The position numbers and the translations under genes are program-made. The notes under the pieces were generated by a model. It did not search any database, was not told where the DNA came from, and saw only the letters and a list, made by a program, of their open reading frames with translations. Below, piece after piece: positions 43,617 to 50,967 of a DNA stretch of 64,000 nt; position 1 is the stretch's first letter, and the number at the start of each line of letters is the position of its first letter. This stretch comes from Lachnospiraceae bacterium (lineage in GTDB: Bacteria > Bacillota > Clostridia > Lachnospirales > Lachnospiraceae): the NCBI GenBank assembly GCA_902362715.1, contig CABIXN010000002.1, forward strand, positions 671,449 through 735,448, given 5' to 3'.

Positions 43617-45614
43617 ATGAATATTGTTGGACAAGTGATTAACGGATATTTATTTGAAGAAGCGCTTGGAAGTGGGAGTTTTGGTGCTGTATATAGAGTA
43701 TCAAAAGAAAATAATGTATATGCTGCAAAAGTTTTATCAGAAACCTATATTTTAGATGAATTTAAGAACGAACAAAATCGAATCACAAGAGAAATAGATG
43801 TTTTAAAGAATGTAAAAGGAGAAAATCTGATTAAATATCAGGAAGATTTTTATTTTAAAAATGAGTTTGGCATAATGGAGTATGTCATAGTAATGGAGTA
43901 TTTTCATGGAAAGACTTTAAGAAGTTTTTTGAGAAACGATGTTGAACTGGAAACGTTGATTCGCATATTTGTAAGCGTATTGTATGGCGTAAGGGATTTG
44001 CATAATACTATTATTGAAAATGCGGGTATTATTCATAGAGATTTAAAACCAGACAATATAATGATTGATGACAATCTAAATGTAAAAATAATTGATTATG
44101 GTTTGAGTAAAATTATAGATTTTTCCTCGATAACATCAACAGGAACTCAAATTGGTTCACCGCTATACATGTCTCCAGAACAATTGAAGGATAGCAAACA
44201 TATTGACTGTAGAGCAGATATATATGCTTTGGGAATAATTTTATATGAAATGCTGACTAAAAATGTTCCCTATAAAGCTTCAACATTACCCGAGTTATTG
44301 ATGAAAATTCTGAATGATCCTATCATACCGCCCAAACAGTACAATCCAACTATAAGTGATGGGTTAGAAAATATTATATTTAAGGCAACGGCAAAGGAAT
44401 CATTTGTGCGCTTTCAGACAGTTGATGAATTTATAGATGCATTTGATAAAAAGAATATTCAAGAAGAATTAGTAACTGTAGGAAAATATTATGCGTGGGT
44501 ATATCGAGAAAAAGATGTTACAGAACAATTTGAGAAAGTTAATAAAGCAGATATTATTTATCCTATTCATGTTCAAAATTGGATGAAAAAACTGCATTTA
44601 CATTTTGCTAATAACAATTTTGAGAATGTAATTATTGATCCATCAACTCAAAGATTGTCTTATGTTGCGTTTGGCAATACAAAAGGGCTTGTAGAATTGC
44701 CCTATGCGCCAGAAAAAGGCGTAATTTCCTTGGAATACTTACATAATCCTCAGAAACGAAAAGAGTATATTGATAACTGGTATGCGACGGTTTCGATAGG
44801 ACAGAAATTAATTTTACCGTATCATTATATAAGTAATACTGATTATCCTGTAGAAAAAGTTGATGATTGGATTAGAATGAATATTCAATTGATTGATGAA
44901 AGCGCACGGGTAGTCGAGGAAGGAAAAGAAAAATATGCAATGATATCAATTGGGCTTGGGCATTTGGTTTTTCAAGCCGATAAGATATTATCATACTTTG
45001 TTCATGCGAAAGTAGATGGCTTTATTGTGCAAGTTTCGGATATGAAACAGTTAAATGAGCAATCATTAGGGAGTTATCTTGAATTTATGGTTAATTTACA
45101 GAAATATACAAGTAAACCTGTTATTGCTTTGAAAGTTCCAATACCCTTAGGATTAACATTGATTGCTAAGGGGATACATGGTTTTTCACTTGGATTGGCA
45201 AGTATAGATTATTTTGATGAGCAATATATAAAGGAAGAAAAAGATTCATTCAATTTATACTCAAAATTCTATTTTCCACAAGTATTATCTTTTTTGACTT
45301 ATCCGAAAAAGGATACGTTTGCATTTGAACAAATATATAATTATTTTGGTGGATGTAACTGTAAGTGGTGTAATGGTAAAACGGCTATTGAAATAGGTAC
45401 TGGAGATAAAGGAGTACAGTTGCATCACTGGCAAATGATGATAGAAGAAGTGGATAACTTTAATCAGTATGAGGGAGAAGAACGTATTGCTTATTTAAGA
45501 GAACGTATTGATGTCGCACTAAAAAATTTGGATTCTATACCAAAGGAAATTATGGGAAGCCAAAAGAATACGGATTATTATAAGCTGTTAAAGAATTTAA
45601 AAAGGATAGTTTAA
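43617..45614 (+). CDS. Ser/Thr protein kinase fused to a TGT-like zinc domain
   Basis: The protein has 665 residues. Residues 10-280 are a complete eukaryotic-type kinase: G-loop GSGSFG (18-23), Lys38, catalytic loop HRDLKPDN (Asp142, Asn147), DYG in place of DFG (160-162), SPE (186-188) and Asp201. There is no membrane segment and no PASTA domain. Residues about 310-640 are a separate domain with TIM-barrel-like strands (VDGFIVQVSD, KPVIALKVPI, IHGFSLGLASID). It carries Cys580-x-Cys582-x2-Cys585 followed by His603/His604, like the zinc site of tRNA-guanine transglycosylases and related DNA-modifying DpdA proteins. The gene is AT-rich compared with its neighbours. It precedes a nuclease-like gene by 21 nt. 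No known system with this fusion comes to mind. Confidence 0.7.
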   Translation: MNIVGQVINGYLFEEALGSGSFGAVYRVSKENNVYAAKVLSETYILDEFKNEQNRITREIDVLKNVKGENLIKYQEDFYFKNEFGIMEYVIVMEYFHGKTLRSFLRNDVELETLIRIFVSVLYGVRDLHNTIIENAGIIHRDLKPDNIMIDDNLNVKIIDYGLSKIIDFSSITSTGTQIGSPLYMSPEQLKDSKHIDCRADIYALGIILYEMLTKNVPYKASTLPELLMKILNDPIIPPKQYNPTISDGLENIIFKATAKESFVRFQTVDEFIDAFDKKNIQEELVTVGKYYAWVYREKDVTEQFEKVNKADIIYPIHVQNWMKKLHLHFANNNFENVIIDPSTQRLSYVAFGNTKGLVELPYAPEKGVISLEYLHNPQKRKEYIDNWYATVSIGQKLILPYHYISNTDYPVEKVDDWIRMNIQLIDESARVVEEGKEKYAMISIGLGHLVFQADKILSYFVHAKVDGFIVQVSDMKQLNEQSLGSYLEFMVNLQKYTSKPVIALKVPIPLGLTLIAKGIHGFSLGLASIDYFDEQYIKEEKDSFNLYSKFYFPQVLSFLTYPKKDTFAFEQIYNYFGGCNCKWCNGKTAIEIGTGDKGVQLHHWQMMIEEVDNFNQYEGEERIAYLRERIDVALKNLDSIPKEIMGSQKNTDYYKLLKNLKRIV

Positions 45615-45635
45615 TTAAGTTGAGTAGGTGGAATT

Positions 45636-46277
45636 ATGTTTGTAAACGAAAAAGAATTGGTGGAAAAATTGGTTCTTGATTTACAAGAAAGATTTGGGAC
45701 TCAATATATTGTCAGAGAACTACGAGGAGGAAATAATATTGCAGATATTGTTTATACAACGGACATAAATAGAAGCAATATTGTATTTGATGAGTATTTT
45801 AATGCATATTACTATTTTAACGGAATTTATAATCACAAAAAAGTAAGTCTAGATGAAATGAAAATTTCAGATGAAAGGGTGAACAGGAAATTTTATCATT
45901 TTCTTCGTGAGTTAGAAAATCTTGGTTATATTAAAATTAGTGGTAATTACATTACTTCTGTAAAAAAAATTGACGCTGTTACTAAGAATTTTATTGCTGT
46001 AGAAGCGAAAATTTCTGACTGGAAAGCTGGATTAGAGCAAGCCGTTAGATATAAACAATATGCAAATGAAGTATATGTTGCATTAAGTTCTGAATATGTG
46101 CAGAAAGTTGATAGGCAACAATTTAGAGATTTAAACATAGGTTTGATGAGTGTGTCTGCTGGAAAACTTAAAATATCTATTAGAGCTAAAAAACGGCCAG
46201 TAGAAAAGTTAGATATTCAATATTATATTGCTGATAGATTTTTAAAACAATTAAAATTATCAGAAATGTTAGAATAG
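45636..46277 (+). CDS. PD-(D/E)XK nuclease-like protein, partner of the kinase
   Basis: The protein has 213 residues. An N-terminal segment holds Asp37 in GGNNIADIVY, a winged-helix-like middle follows (about 77-110), and then FIAVEAKISDWKAGLEQAVRYKQYA carries Glu123-x-Lys125 and Gln135, in outline the core of a PD-(D/E)XK nuclease. Order and spacing are unusual because of the helical insertion between Asp and E-x-K, so this is a fold suggestion, not proof of cutting. It is AT-rich, on the same strand as and 21 nt after the kinase; the two probably work together. Confidence 0.6.
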   Translation: MFVNEKELVEKLVLDLQERFGTQYIVRELRGGNNIADIVYTTDINRSNIVFDEYFNAYYYFNGIYNHKKVSLDEMKISDERVNRKFYHFLRELENLGYIKISGNYITSVKKIDAVTKNFIAVEAKISDWKAGLEQAVRYKQYANEVYVALSSEYVQKVDRQQFRDLNIGLMSVSAGKLKISIRAKKRPVEKLDIQYYIADRFLKQLKLSEMLE

Positions 46278-46601
46278 TAGAGAAGAAAACAATACAGAGT
46301 AATTGGCAATTGTGCATTGGAAGCTGGTAAGTCAGAAGAAGATATTGATGACATGAACGAAGATTAAATTCTGAATCAGAGTGATGTAGAATTTATATTT
46401 GTTGTGTATTTGTGGGAAAAGGGATGTACGAGCAGTATTAGTACTGTATAAACATTGTCCATATTTTCGTGATTTTGTGGGGATATGTTTTGATTTGGTA
46501 CTCACGTTGAGACTGTCTGTCTTCTTTGCAGGAAATAAGCGGATATATCAGCTTTTTTTGGTGGACAACAATGATTTTGTCAACCGTTTGTCAACCTTCT
46601 T
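46278..46601. other. Gene-free junction, possible left end of the prophage
   Basis: This is a 324-nt AT-rich gap between the nuclease-like gene and the integrase. A short open frame (46297-46367) ends in EAGKSEEDIDDMNED but has no start codon and may be the tail of a broken gene. The integrase 3' end faces this gap, so attL could lie here. The matching attR is outside the window, so no core can be named. Confidence 0.4.
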
Positions 46602-47819
46602 TTATGAGGTTGACAATGCGGCTGCCAGTTCAAATATTTCCACGCTTTGATGCTTCATGGTATCTGTATTGTGGACATAGGTATCCATGGTGGTGGAGAT
46701 TTTCGCATGTCCCAGACGTTCCTGCACATCTTTAATGTTTGCGCCGTTTTCGATCAATATGGTGGCGTGGGTGTGCCTCAAAGAATGGAAGTTAAATGTG
46801 ATTCCAAGCTTGTAGTTGACGATGCGGCTTGCATATCTTGCGTGATCCGGTGTAACAGGGGTTCCGTTTTCCTGTGTGCATACAAAGGAAAGTTTGGGTT
46901 CTGATAACAGGGATGTGTTTGTATGGTCACAGATGCAGAGTCTCGTATTCAGTTTTAACAGGCAGTGTTTATAATATTCTCCGTAAAACATCTGCTTTTC
47001 TAACTGCCACTTTTTATGCTTTTTTAGTTCCTGCAGCAGTGTGGCACCGATAGGAATTGTCCGGGTGCTGGAGATTGTTTTGGGTGTTCCAAGGTACCAG
47101 TATTTTTCCGGATGTTTTACCATAATGCGGTCAACCGTGATTGTTCCTGCATCCAGATCTACTCTGTCCCAGGTAAGACCGGTGCATTCTGCGATTCTAA
47201 GACCGGTGTAATAGCAGATCAAAAAGAGGATCCGAAAATGGTTTCCCGGTGTAAAATAGTTTAAGATAGCTGAGAACTCTTCCGGAGTTATAATCCGGCG
47301 GTTGGTATCATATTTTTGGCTTTGCGCCCTGGGATAGCGGACGTAAGCCATGGGATTTTCTTTCAGGAAAGCTGCCGGATGTACTGCATAAGTGAAGGCA
47401 TTGGATAAAACGCCGGTAATCCCTTTGAGATAGGAAGAGGAGAGGTTGTTGGCATACAACCGGTTAATATGCTGCTGCAGCAGAGCCGGGGTAACAGCAG
47501 ACAGCGGATATGTTCCAAGATATGGTAAAATATGTATCCGGATCATATTTGCATATGCGTGCTGTGTGTTGGGTTTGCATTCTGCTTTCACATAATTTTC
47601 CTGCCAGTAGGCAAAATAATCTGCCACTGATATCTGTGACGGTTCAAATACATAACCGGTACCAGTGTACTCGGCTTTTGCTTTGGTGCCGGCTTCAATG
47701 GCCTCTGCCTTGGTCCGGTATCCGCCTTTTGAAATAGAATTTCTCTTTCCATTAGTTCTGGCCGCTTCAAAGGACCATTCCCAGTTCTTTCCACGTTTTC
47801 GTGTACGTAATTCTCCCAT
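46602..47819 (-). CDS. int: Tyrosine recombinase (phage integrase)
   Basis: The protein has 405 residues. It has an AP2-like/SAM-like N-terminal DNA-binding part and a catalytic domain with Arg in YYTGLRIAECTGL, HSLRHTHATILIENG (H-x-x-R), GHAKISTTMDTYVH (His and the nucleophile Tyr). It integrates and excises the prophage. The ATG at 47819 follows AAAGGAGG with an 8-nt spacer; a longer frame to 47864 would include that site. It is transcribed away from the rest of the phage genes. Confidence 0.95.
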   Translation of the reverse strand: MGELRTRKRGKNWEWSFEAARTNGKRNSISKGGYRTKAEAIEAGTKAKAEYTGTGYVFEPSQISVADYFAYWQENYVKAECKPNTQHAYANMIRIHILPYLGTYPLSAVTPALLQQHINRLYANNLSSSYLKGITGVLSNAFTYAVHPAAFLKENPMAYVRYPRAQSQKYDTNRRIITPEEFSAILNYFTPGNHFRILFLICYYTGLRIAECTGLTWDRVDLDAGTITVDRIMVKHPEKYWYLGTPKTISSTRTIPIGATLLQELKKHKKWQLEKQMFYGEYYKHCLLKLNTRLCICDHTNTSLLSEPKLSFVCTQENGTPVTPDHARYASRIVNYKLGITFNFHSLRHTHATILIENGANIKDVQERLGHAKISTTMDTYVHNTDTMKHQSVEIFELAAALSTS

Positions 47820-47857
47820 GTGATCATCCTCCTTTAAAAAAAATGAGTATAAAATAA

Positions 47858-47895
47858 CACCCAATCAGAAAACAGCTGTTCTGATTGACTGGGTG
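47858..47895 (-). terminator. Hairpin upstream of the integrase
   Basis: CACCCAATCAGAA (47858-47870) pairs with TTCTGATTGACTGGGTG (ending 47895) with a small bulge. On the minus strand it is followed by TTATTTTA, so it may stop transcripts coming from the toxin region before int. A further GC-rich hairpin lies at 47956-47982 (CCGTCCTCTG/CAGAGGGCGG). Confidence 0.5.
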
Positions 47896-47985
47896 CTCCG
47901 GAAGATGATACAATATTTTTGCTTTTGAGGTGTATCTCTTCGGAGCTGCATGTTGCCGTCCTCTGTTTGCAGCAGAGGGCGGTGT

Positions 47986-48013
47986 TTGACTTTTTAGATA
48001 TATTTGCTATAAT
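47986..48013 (+). promoter_or_regulatory. Promoter of antitoxin RNA 1
   Basis: TTGACT (47986-47991), 16-bp spacer, TATAAT (48008-48013) with an extended TGC before the -10. Strong consensus with no reading frame behind it. Confidence 0.8.
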
Positions 48014-48019
48014 ATACTT

Positions 48020-48115
48020 AACAAGAGAACCGATGACTAGATGAAGCCTAGCCGCCGGTAAAATGGTTTTACAAAAGTAGCGCCTTAGTTTACCAGACCG
48101 AGGGCGCTACTTTTT
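48020..48115 (+). ncRNA. Candidate type I antitoxin RNA 1
   Basis: A transcript of about 96 nt is predicted from the promoter at 47986-48013 to a terminator AAAAGTAGCGCC (48073-48084) / GGCGCTACTTTTT (48103-48115). It contains no plausible reading frame. Its 3' end overlaps the 3' end of the toxin gene on the other strand, the tail-to-tail layout of TxpA/RatA and BsrG/SR4 in Bacillus. Confidence 0.7.
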
Positions 48116-48193
48116 GCGTAATATGTAAACAACAAGAGTTATCACAGCGCAAAGCATTATTACAAATTGGATTAAATCTGAAAATGTAACCAT
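48107..48193 (-). CDS. Small hydrophobic type I toxin 1 (holin-like toxin family)
   Basis: The peptide has 28 residues: MVTFSDLIQFVIMLCAVITL then VVYILRKK. It has one membrane helix and a basic tail. GGGGG lies upstream; a second ATG at 48199 (M-R-M) is possible, but the paralogue at 48429-48512 starts at the equivalent of 48193. A leader of about 80-100 nt precedes it, typical for toxins held back by RNA structure. The antisense RNA 1 terminator lies over its stop codon. It probably disrupts the membrane when the antitoxin RNA is lost. Confidence 0.75.
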   Translation of the reverse strand: MVTFSDLIQFVIMLCAVITLVVYILRKK

Positions 48194-48299
48194 ACGCATC
48201 AGCCCCCTTTTATTTTATGGATTCTAGCGGCTGGCATATCGCCCCATCGGCTCTCTGGGTAAATATATTCAGTTGCTCTATCTATGGAGAGACAGATAT

Positions 48300-48327
48300 T
48301 TGACTTTCCAAGTATATTTGCTATAAT
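48300..48327 (+). promoter_or_regulatory. Promoter of antitoxin RNA 2
   Basis: TTGACT (48300-48305), 16-bp spacer, TATAAT (48322-48327) with extended TGC. The -10 and start region TATAATATACTTAACAAGA is identical to that of antitoxin 1. Confidence 0.8.
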
Positions 48328-48333
48328 ATACTT

Positions 48334-48440
48334 AACAAGACAGCCGGAAGGTGCGCAACCACCCATCCCGGTAGAGTAAATATTTGACTAGAGATAGTCG
48401 TCCTATTCTTTCTCAGGGAGCAGGACGGCTATTTCTTTTT
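48334..48440 (+). ncRNA. Candidate type I antitoxin RNA 2
   Basis: A transcript of about 105 nt is predicted, ending in ATAGTCGTCCT (48394-48404) / AGGACGGCTAT (48422-48432) and a T-rich run. The middle differs from antitoxin 1, so each RNA should pair best with its own toxin mRNA. Confidence 0.7.
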
Positions 48441-48512
48441 TAATTTCATAGCAAGTGTAATAACTGCACATAACATGATAATAAATGTAAATAAATCACT
48501 ATATGTAACCAT
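48429..48512 (-). CDS. Small hydrophobic type I toxin 2 (holin-like toxin family)
   Basis: The peptide has 27 residues: MVTYSDLFTFIIMLCAVITL then AMKLKKK. It is a clear paralogue of toxin 1, with the same start, one membrane helix and a lysine tail. GGAAGGGGTGG is upstream. The DNA upstream of both toxins shares GGTAAATATATT (plus strand, near 48258 and 48569), showing that whole modules were duplicated. Confidence 0.75.
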   Translation of the reverse strand: MVTYSDLFTFIIMLCAVITLAMKLKKK

Positions 48513-48624
48513 ATTACCACCCCTTCCGCAAGACTCGGAACAGGTGAAGCCGTCCCCCAGCTGTCCGGGTAAATATATTAAGTTTTAAAGTTTTCCCTGC
48601 CCGGTGAAGGGCAGGGGAGCGTGA

Positions 48625-48890
48625 TTATTTTAAAGTGATTTTTTGTACATCCTTATCATCACTAAAAGAAACACAGTCTGAGGATTCTATAGTAATTTCG
48701 TTTTCATCCTGTAAAACAAATACTTCATATACATCTATGCTGGCGCCAGGTTGTACGCTTTTAGCACTATTTTCAGTGAATTTAGAATTTTCTTCTAAAA
48801 GGCTGGTATCACATCCCGTACCATTCTGGAAACACTGGATGTATGCAGCTGCATCTGCGCTGTATTTTATTAAAACTCCACAGCAGTTTA
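48625..48890 (-). pseudogene. C-terminal remnant of a secreted or lipoprotein domain
   Basis: The frame reads KYSADAAAYIQCFQNGTGCD, continues through PGASIDVYEVFVLQDENEI and SDCVSFSDDKDVQKITLK, then stops. This is a beta-rich C-terminal domain of the DUF5067/DUF4352 type. No start codon or signal peptide exists: the frame opens at a stop right at the end of the ImmA-like gene. In many phages a lipoprotein gene of this kind sits next to the repressor and blocks superinfection; here it seems broken. Confidence 0.55.
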
Positions 48891-49382
48891 ATCAGATGTC
48901 AGTTTTCCAACAGACAGCGCCGGTTCAAAGTAGATAATATAGTTGTCCACTATCGTATATAAACCGTATTTATTTTTATAGCAGTTTATGGTGTCTAATA
49001 AAAATTTCTCTGTAACATTCAGGTAATCAGCCATTTCATGAAAGGAGCGGCAGCAGTGTTCGTATGCGGTAATAATACCTGTTAGTCCAATCAGTTTATT
49101 ATAGGCCCATAATCGTGCACGGTATTCCTGCTTTCTGTTTTCTGTTACGGACTGGTCTAATATATTGCCGGTGGATGTGTAGTGATGGCCAAGTTCTTCC
49201 GCTAAAATACAGGATCTTTCGGATGTCGTTTCTAATCTATTTGATAATGCTATATTTCCGGATATGTAAAGCCCCTTCAAATTGCTTTGAAAGGGGATAT
49301 TTTCGTCTACGGAAATGCAGTGATCATCGGCCTCAGATAAGAGCTTTTCATAGTTGATAGTAATCACCTCCATAGAAATCAT
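48888..49382 (-). CDS. ImmA/IrrE-like metallopeptidase
   Basis: The protein has 164 residues. The segment CILAEELGHHYTSTG is the zinc-peptidase helix, with E-E-L-G-H-H in place of the usual H-E-x-x-H. Such proteins cleave or relieve the phage repressor encoded next to them to induce the lytic cycle. It lies 27 nt downstream of the repressor on the same strand. An internal ATG at 49373 is also possible. Confidence 0.8.
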   Translation of the reverse strand: MISMEVITINYEKLLSEADDHCISVDENIPFQSNLKGLYISGNIALSNRLETTSERSCILAEELGHHYTSTGNILDQSVTENRKQEYRARLWAYNKLIGLTGIITAYEHCCRSFHEMADYLNVTEKFLLDTINCYKNKYGLYTIVDNYIIYFEPALSVGKLTSD

Positions 49383-49409
49383 ACAAAATTTACTGTCCTA
49401 TAAAACGGA

Positions 49410-49727
49410 CTATTTCCTTTTGCTTTTTATAAAGGCGATATAGTCTGCAACATCTTTTAATTCAGCCTCAGTCAGATCATCACTATCTAGGTGAGCTGCT
49501 ATCGTATTTGAGTTTGCAACAGATGATACTTCCCAGCCCATAATATAAGAGGGGGAGACATTTCCAAGTTTCGCAGCAGCTTCAATTTTATCAGATGGAA
49601 TATTTGTAATAAGATTATTTTCGTATTTATACAATGTCTGTTTCGATACATTTATTTTATCAGCAAATTCCACCTGACTCATTCCGTTTTTTTCCCGTAT
49701 TTCCTTCAGACGTTCTCCAACTGTCAT
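49410..49727 (-). CDS. Phage repressor, XRE/CI-like
   Basis: The protein has 105 residues. The N-terminal helix-turn-helix is VGERLKEIREKNGMSQVEFA then KINVSKQTLYKYENN. A short C-terminal part without peptidase domain follows, so it depends on the ImmA-like partner rather than RecA autocleavage for induction. It is divergent from the Cro-like gene across the operators. Confidence 0.9.
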   Translation of the reverse strand: MTVGERLKEIREKNGMSQVEFADKINVSKQTLYKYENNLITNIPSDKIEAAAKLGNVSPSYIMGWEVSSVANSNTIAAHLDSDDLTEAELKDVADYIAFIKSKRK

Positions 49728-49748
49728 ATTTTCACATCCTTTTATTTG

Positions 49749-49845
49749 AGTAACTTAATGATACCACAAAAAAGAAATACAATCAACAAAAATATCTTGA
49801 CAAGTTACTAAAATGTGATAAGATGAGAGTAACTCAAAAAGTTAC
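49749..49845. promoter_or_regulatory. Divergent operator/promoter region of the phage switch
   Basis: Four copies of a GTAAC-core half site: AGTAACTT (49749-49756), AAGTTACT (49802-49809), AGTAACTC (49828-49835) and AAGTTAC (49839-49845). The last two form GTAACT-caaaa-AGTTAC. The rightward promoter is TTGACA (49797-49802), 16 bp, TAAGAT (49819-49824), with operators on both sides of it. This is the expected control region for repressor and Cro. Confidence 0.75.
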
Positions 49846-49862
49846 AGAAAGGAGAAAGATAA

Positions 49863-50063
49863 TTGATAAAAACAGATGAATTAAGAGGGGTTATAGCTAA
49901 GAATGGTTTGTCTCAGTCTGATGTAGCAAAAAAGATCGGTATTACGCCAAAAACCTTTTATGAAAAGATGAAAAGCGGAGTATTTGGGAGTAATGAAATA
50001 CAGATAATGATTGATGAGTTACATATAGAAGATCCGGCATCTATTTTTTTTGCCAAAGAGTAA
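49863..50063 (+). CDS. Cro-like helix-turn-helix protein
   Basis: The protein has 66 residues. LRGVIAKNGLSQSDVAKKIG then ITPKTFYEKM is a helix-turn-helix of the XRE type. Start is a TTG (49863) behind AAAGGAG. As the first rightward gene opposite the repressor it likely acts as Cro. Confidence 0.85.
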   Translation: MIKTDELRGVIAKNGLSQSDVAKKIGITPKTFYEKMKSGVFGSNEIQIMIDELHIEDPASIFFAKE

Positions 50064-50088
50064 CTTTATAAGCTACAAAAATAGAAAT

Positions 50089-50197
50089 AATGTGCAGCAC
50101 AGCCGGCAGAAGAAAACTATTTACTTTTGCTTAGATACAAAAATCCCTTGTCATTTTCCATACATACCTCTGTATTCTGTCGGCTGTGCTGCACATT
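50089..50197 (+). repeat. Long inverted repeat in the early operon
   Basis: Arms of 23 bp at 50089-50111 and 50175-50197 (AATGTGCAGCACAGCCG... against CGGCTGTGCTGCACATT) match with a single mismatch; the loop is 63 nt. The RNA would form a very stable hairpin just before the ribosome binding site of the next gene. No T-run follows. Confidence 0.85.
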
Positions 50198-50218
50198 AAA
50201 ACTGAAAAGGAGAGAAAA

Positions 50219-50419
50219 ATGGTTGAAAACTATAAGCCGATTTATACCGCAAAAGAGGTATCTAAAGTTCTGCAGGTTAATCCGGGAACCGTTTACAATT
50301 TGATGAATCAGGGAAAGTTACCGTACTTGCTGCTGGGCTCAAGAAAAATAAGAGGGACAGATCTTGAGCGGTTCATTGAAACTTATCCGATAGAGAATAA
50401 AGAGGAACTAAAGCAATGA
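50219..50419 (+). CDS. Excisionase-like helix-turn-helix protein
   Basis: The protein has 66 residues. IYTAKEVSKVLQVNPGTVYN with LMNQGKLPYLLLGSRKIRG is a MerR-like/HTH_17 winged helix used by excisionases and small phage regulators. The ATG at 50219 follows AAAAGGAG. Its role as excisionase or regulator is open. Confidence 0.8.
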   Translation: MVENYKPIYTAKEVSKVLQVNPGTVYNLMNQGKLPYLLLGSRKIRGTDLERFIETYPIENKEELKQ

Positions 50420-50631
50420 AAAATATGGGGGGATTACTTATCTTGTTTGGAGCCGCCAGTGCAGAATCAGAGTGGATCTGGATTCCGTGGCTGCTGCTAG
50501 GAGCAGGGGCAGTATTTATGATAACAAAGAAGAAAACATCATACTGCCGGACGGCAGAGAAATGTTTTATAGCGAATATTTTACAAACTAATTGTAACAC
50601 AGATAAAAGGAGAATATCGAATGAAAGATAA
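50416..50631 (+). CDS. Small phage membrane protein
   Basis: The protein has 71 residues, with one hydrophobic stretch (about 20-36, WIPWLLLGAGAVFMI) and a basic, Cys-containing tail. It overlaps the previous gene by ATGA. I do not recognise it. Confidence 0.55.
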   Translation: MKNMGGLLILFGAASAESEWIWIPWLLLGAGAVFMITKKKTSYCRTAEKCFIANILQTNCNTDKRRISNER

Positions 50632-50776
50632 AGCAAAGCTTTTAGATCTGGCAGAATTGTACCAGACAAAGGGCATTTTTGAATCTATTGTAAAAATCAT
50701 CGGGGATTACAGCCTGGATGACAAATCAAAGGTGGCGGCCATAAAGGCAATGACAAGGAGTGAGACAGATGATTGA
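50621..50776 (+). CDS. Small hypothetical phage protein
   Basis: The protein has 51 residues, beginning MKDKAKLLDLAELYQTKGIF, helical. The ATG follows AAAAGGAG at a good distance, and it overlaps the next gene by 8 nt. Unknown function. Confidence 0.65.
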   Translation: MKDKAKLLDLAELYQTKGIFESIVKIIGDYSLDDKSKVAAIKAMTRSETDD

Positions 50777-50936
50777 ATCTGGGCATATCTTTAGCATCTG
50801 TATACACTGCGGCAGACCTATCTATGGGGAGACAAAAAATTATGACGGCGAATATTATCTGGAGGTACCGGAAGGTGTAATCCATTATGATTGCGTCAAT
50901 GACTGGGCGCAAAAATGCAGGAGAGAAGCAAGATGA
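50769..50936 (+). CDS. Small zinc-ribbon-like phage protein
   Basis: The protein has 55 residues. CIHCGRPIYG and HYDCVNDWAQKC give a possible C-x2-C...H/C zinc knuckle. AAGGAG lies upstream of the ATG. Unknown function; it is in the early operon ahead of the recombination genes. Confidence 0.65.
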   Translation: MIESGHIFSICIHCGRPIYGETKNYDGEYYLEVPEGVIHYDCVNDWAQKCRREAR

Positions 50937-50967
50937 AATGATTGTGATAATAACAGGGAGGATAAAA

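Noticed and set aside
46399..46735. Short plus-strand frames near the integrase end
   Set aside because: One overlaps the integrase gene antisense; no ribosome binding site and no recognisable domain.
48635..48937. Plus-strand frame of 100 codons
   Set aside because: Antisense to the broken lipoprotein-type domain, whose minus-strand translation is protein-like; the plus frame has no ribosome binding site.
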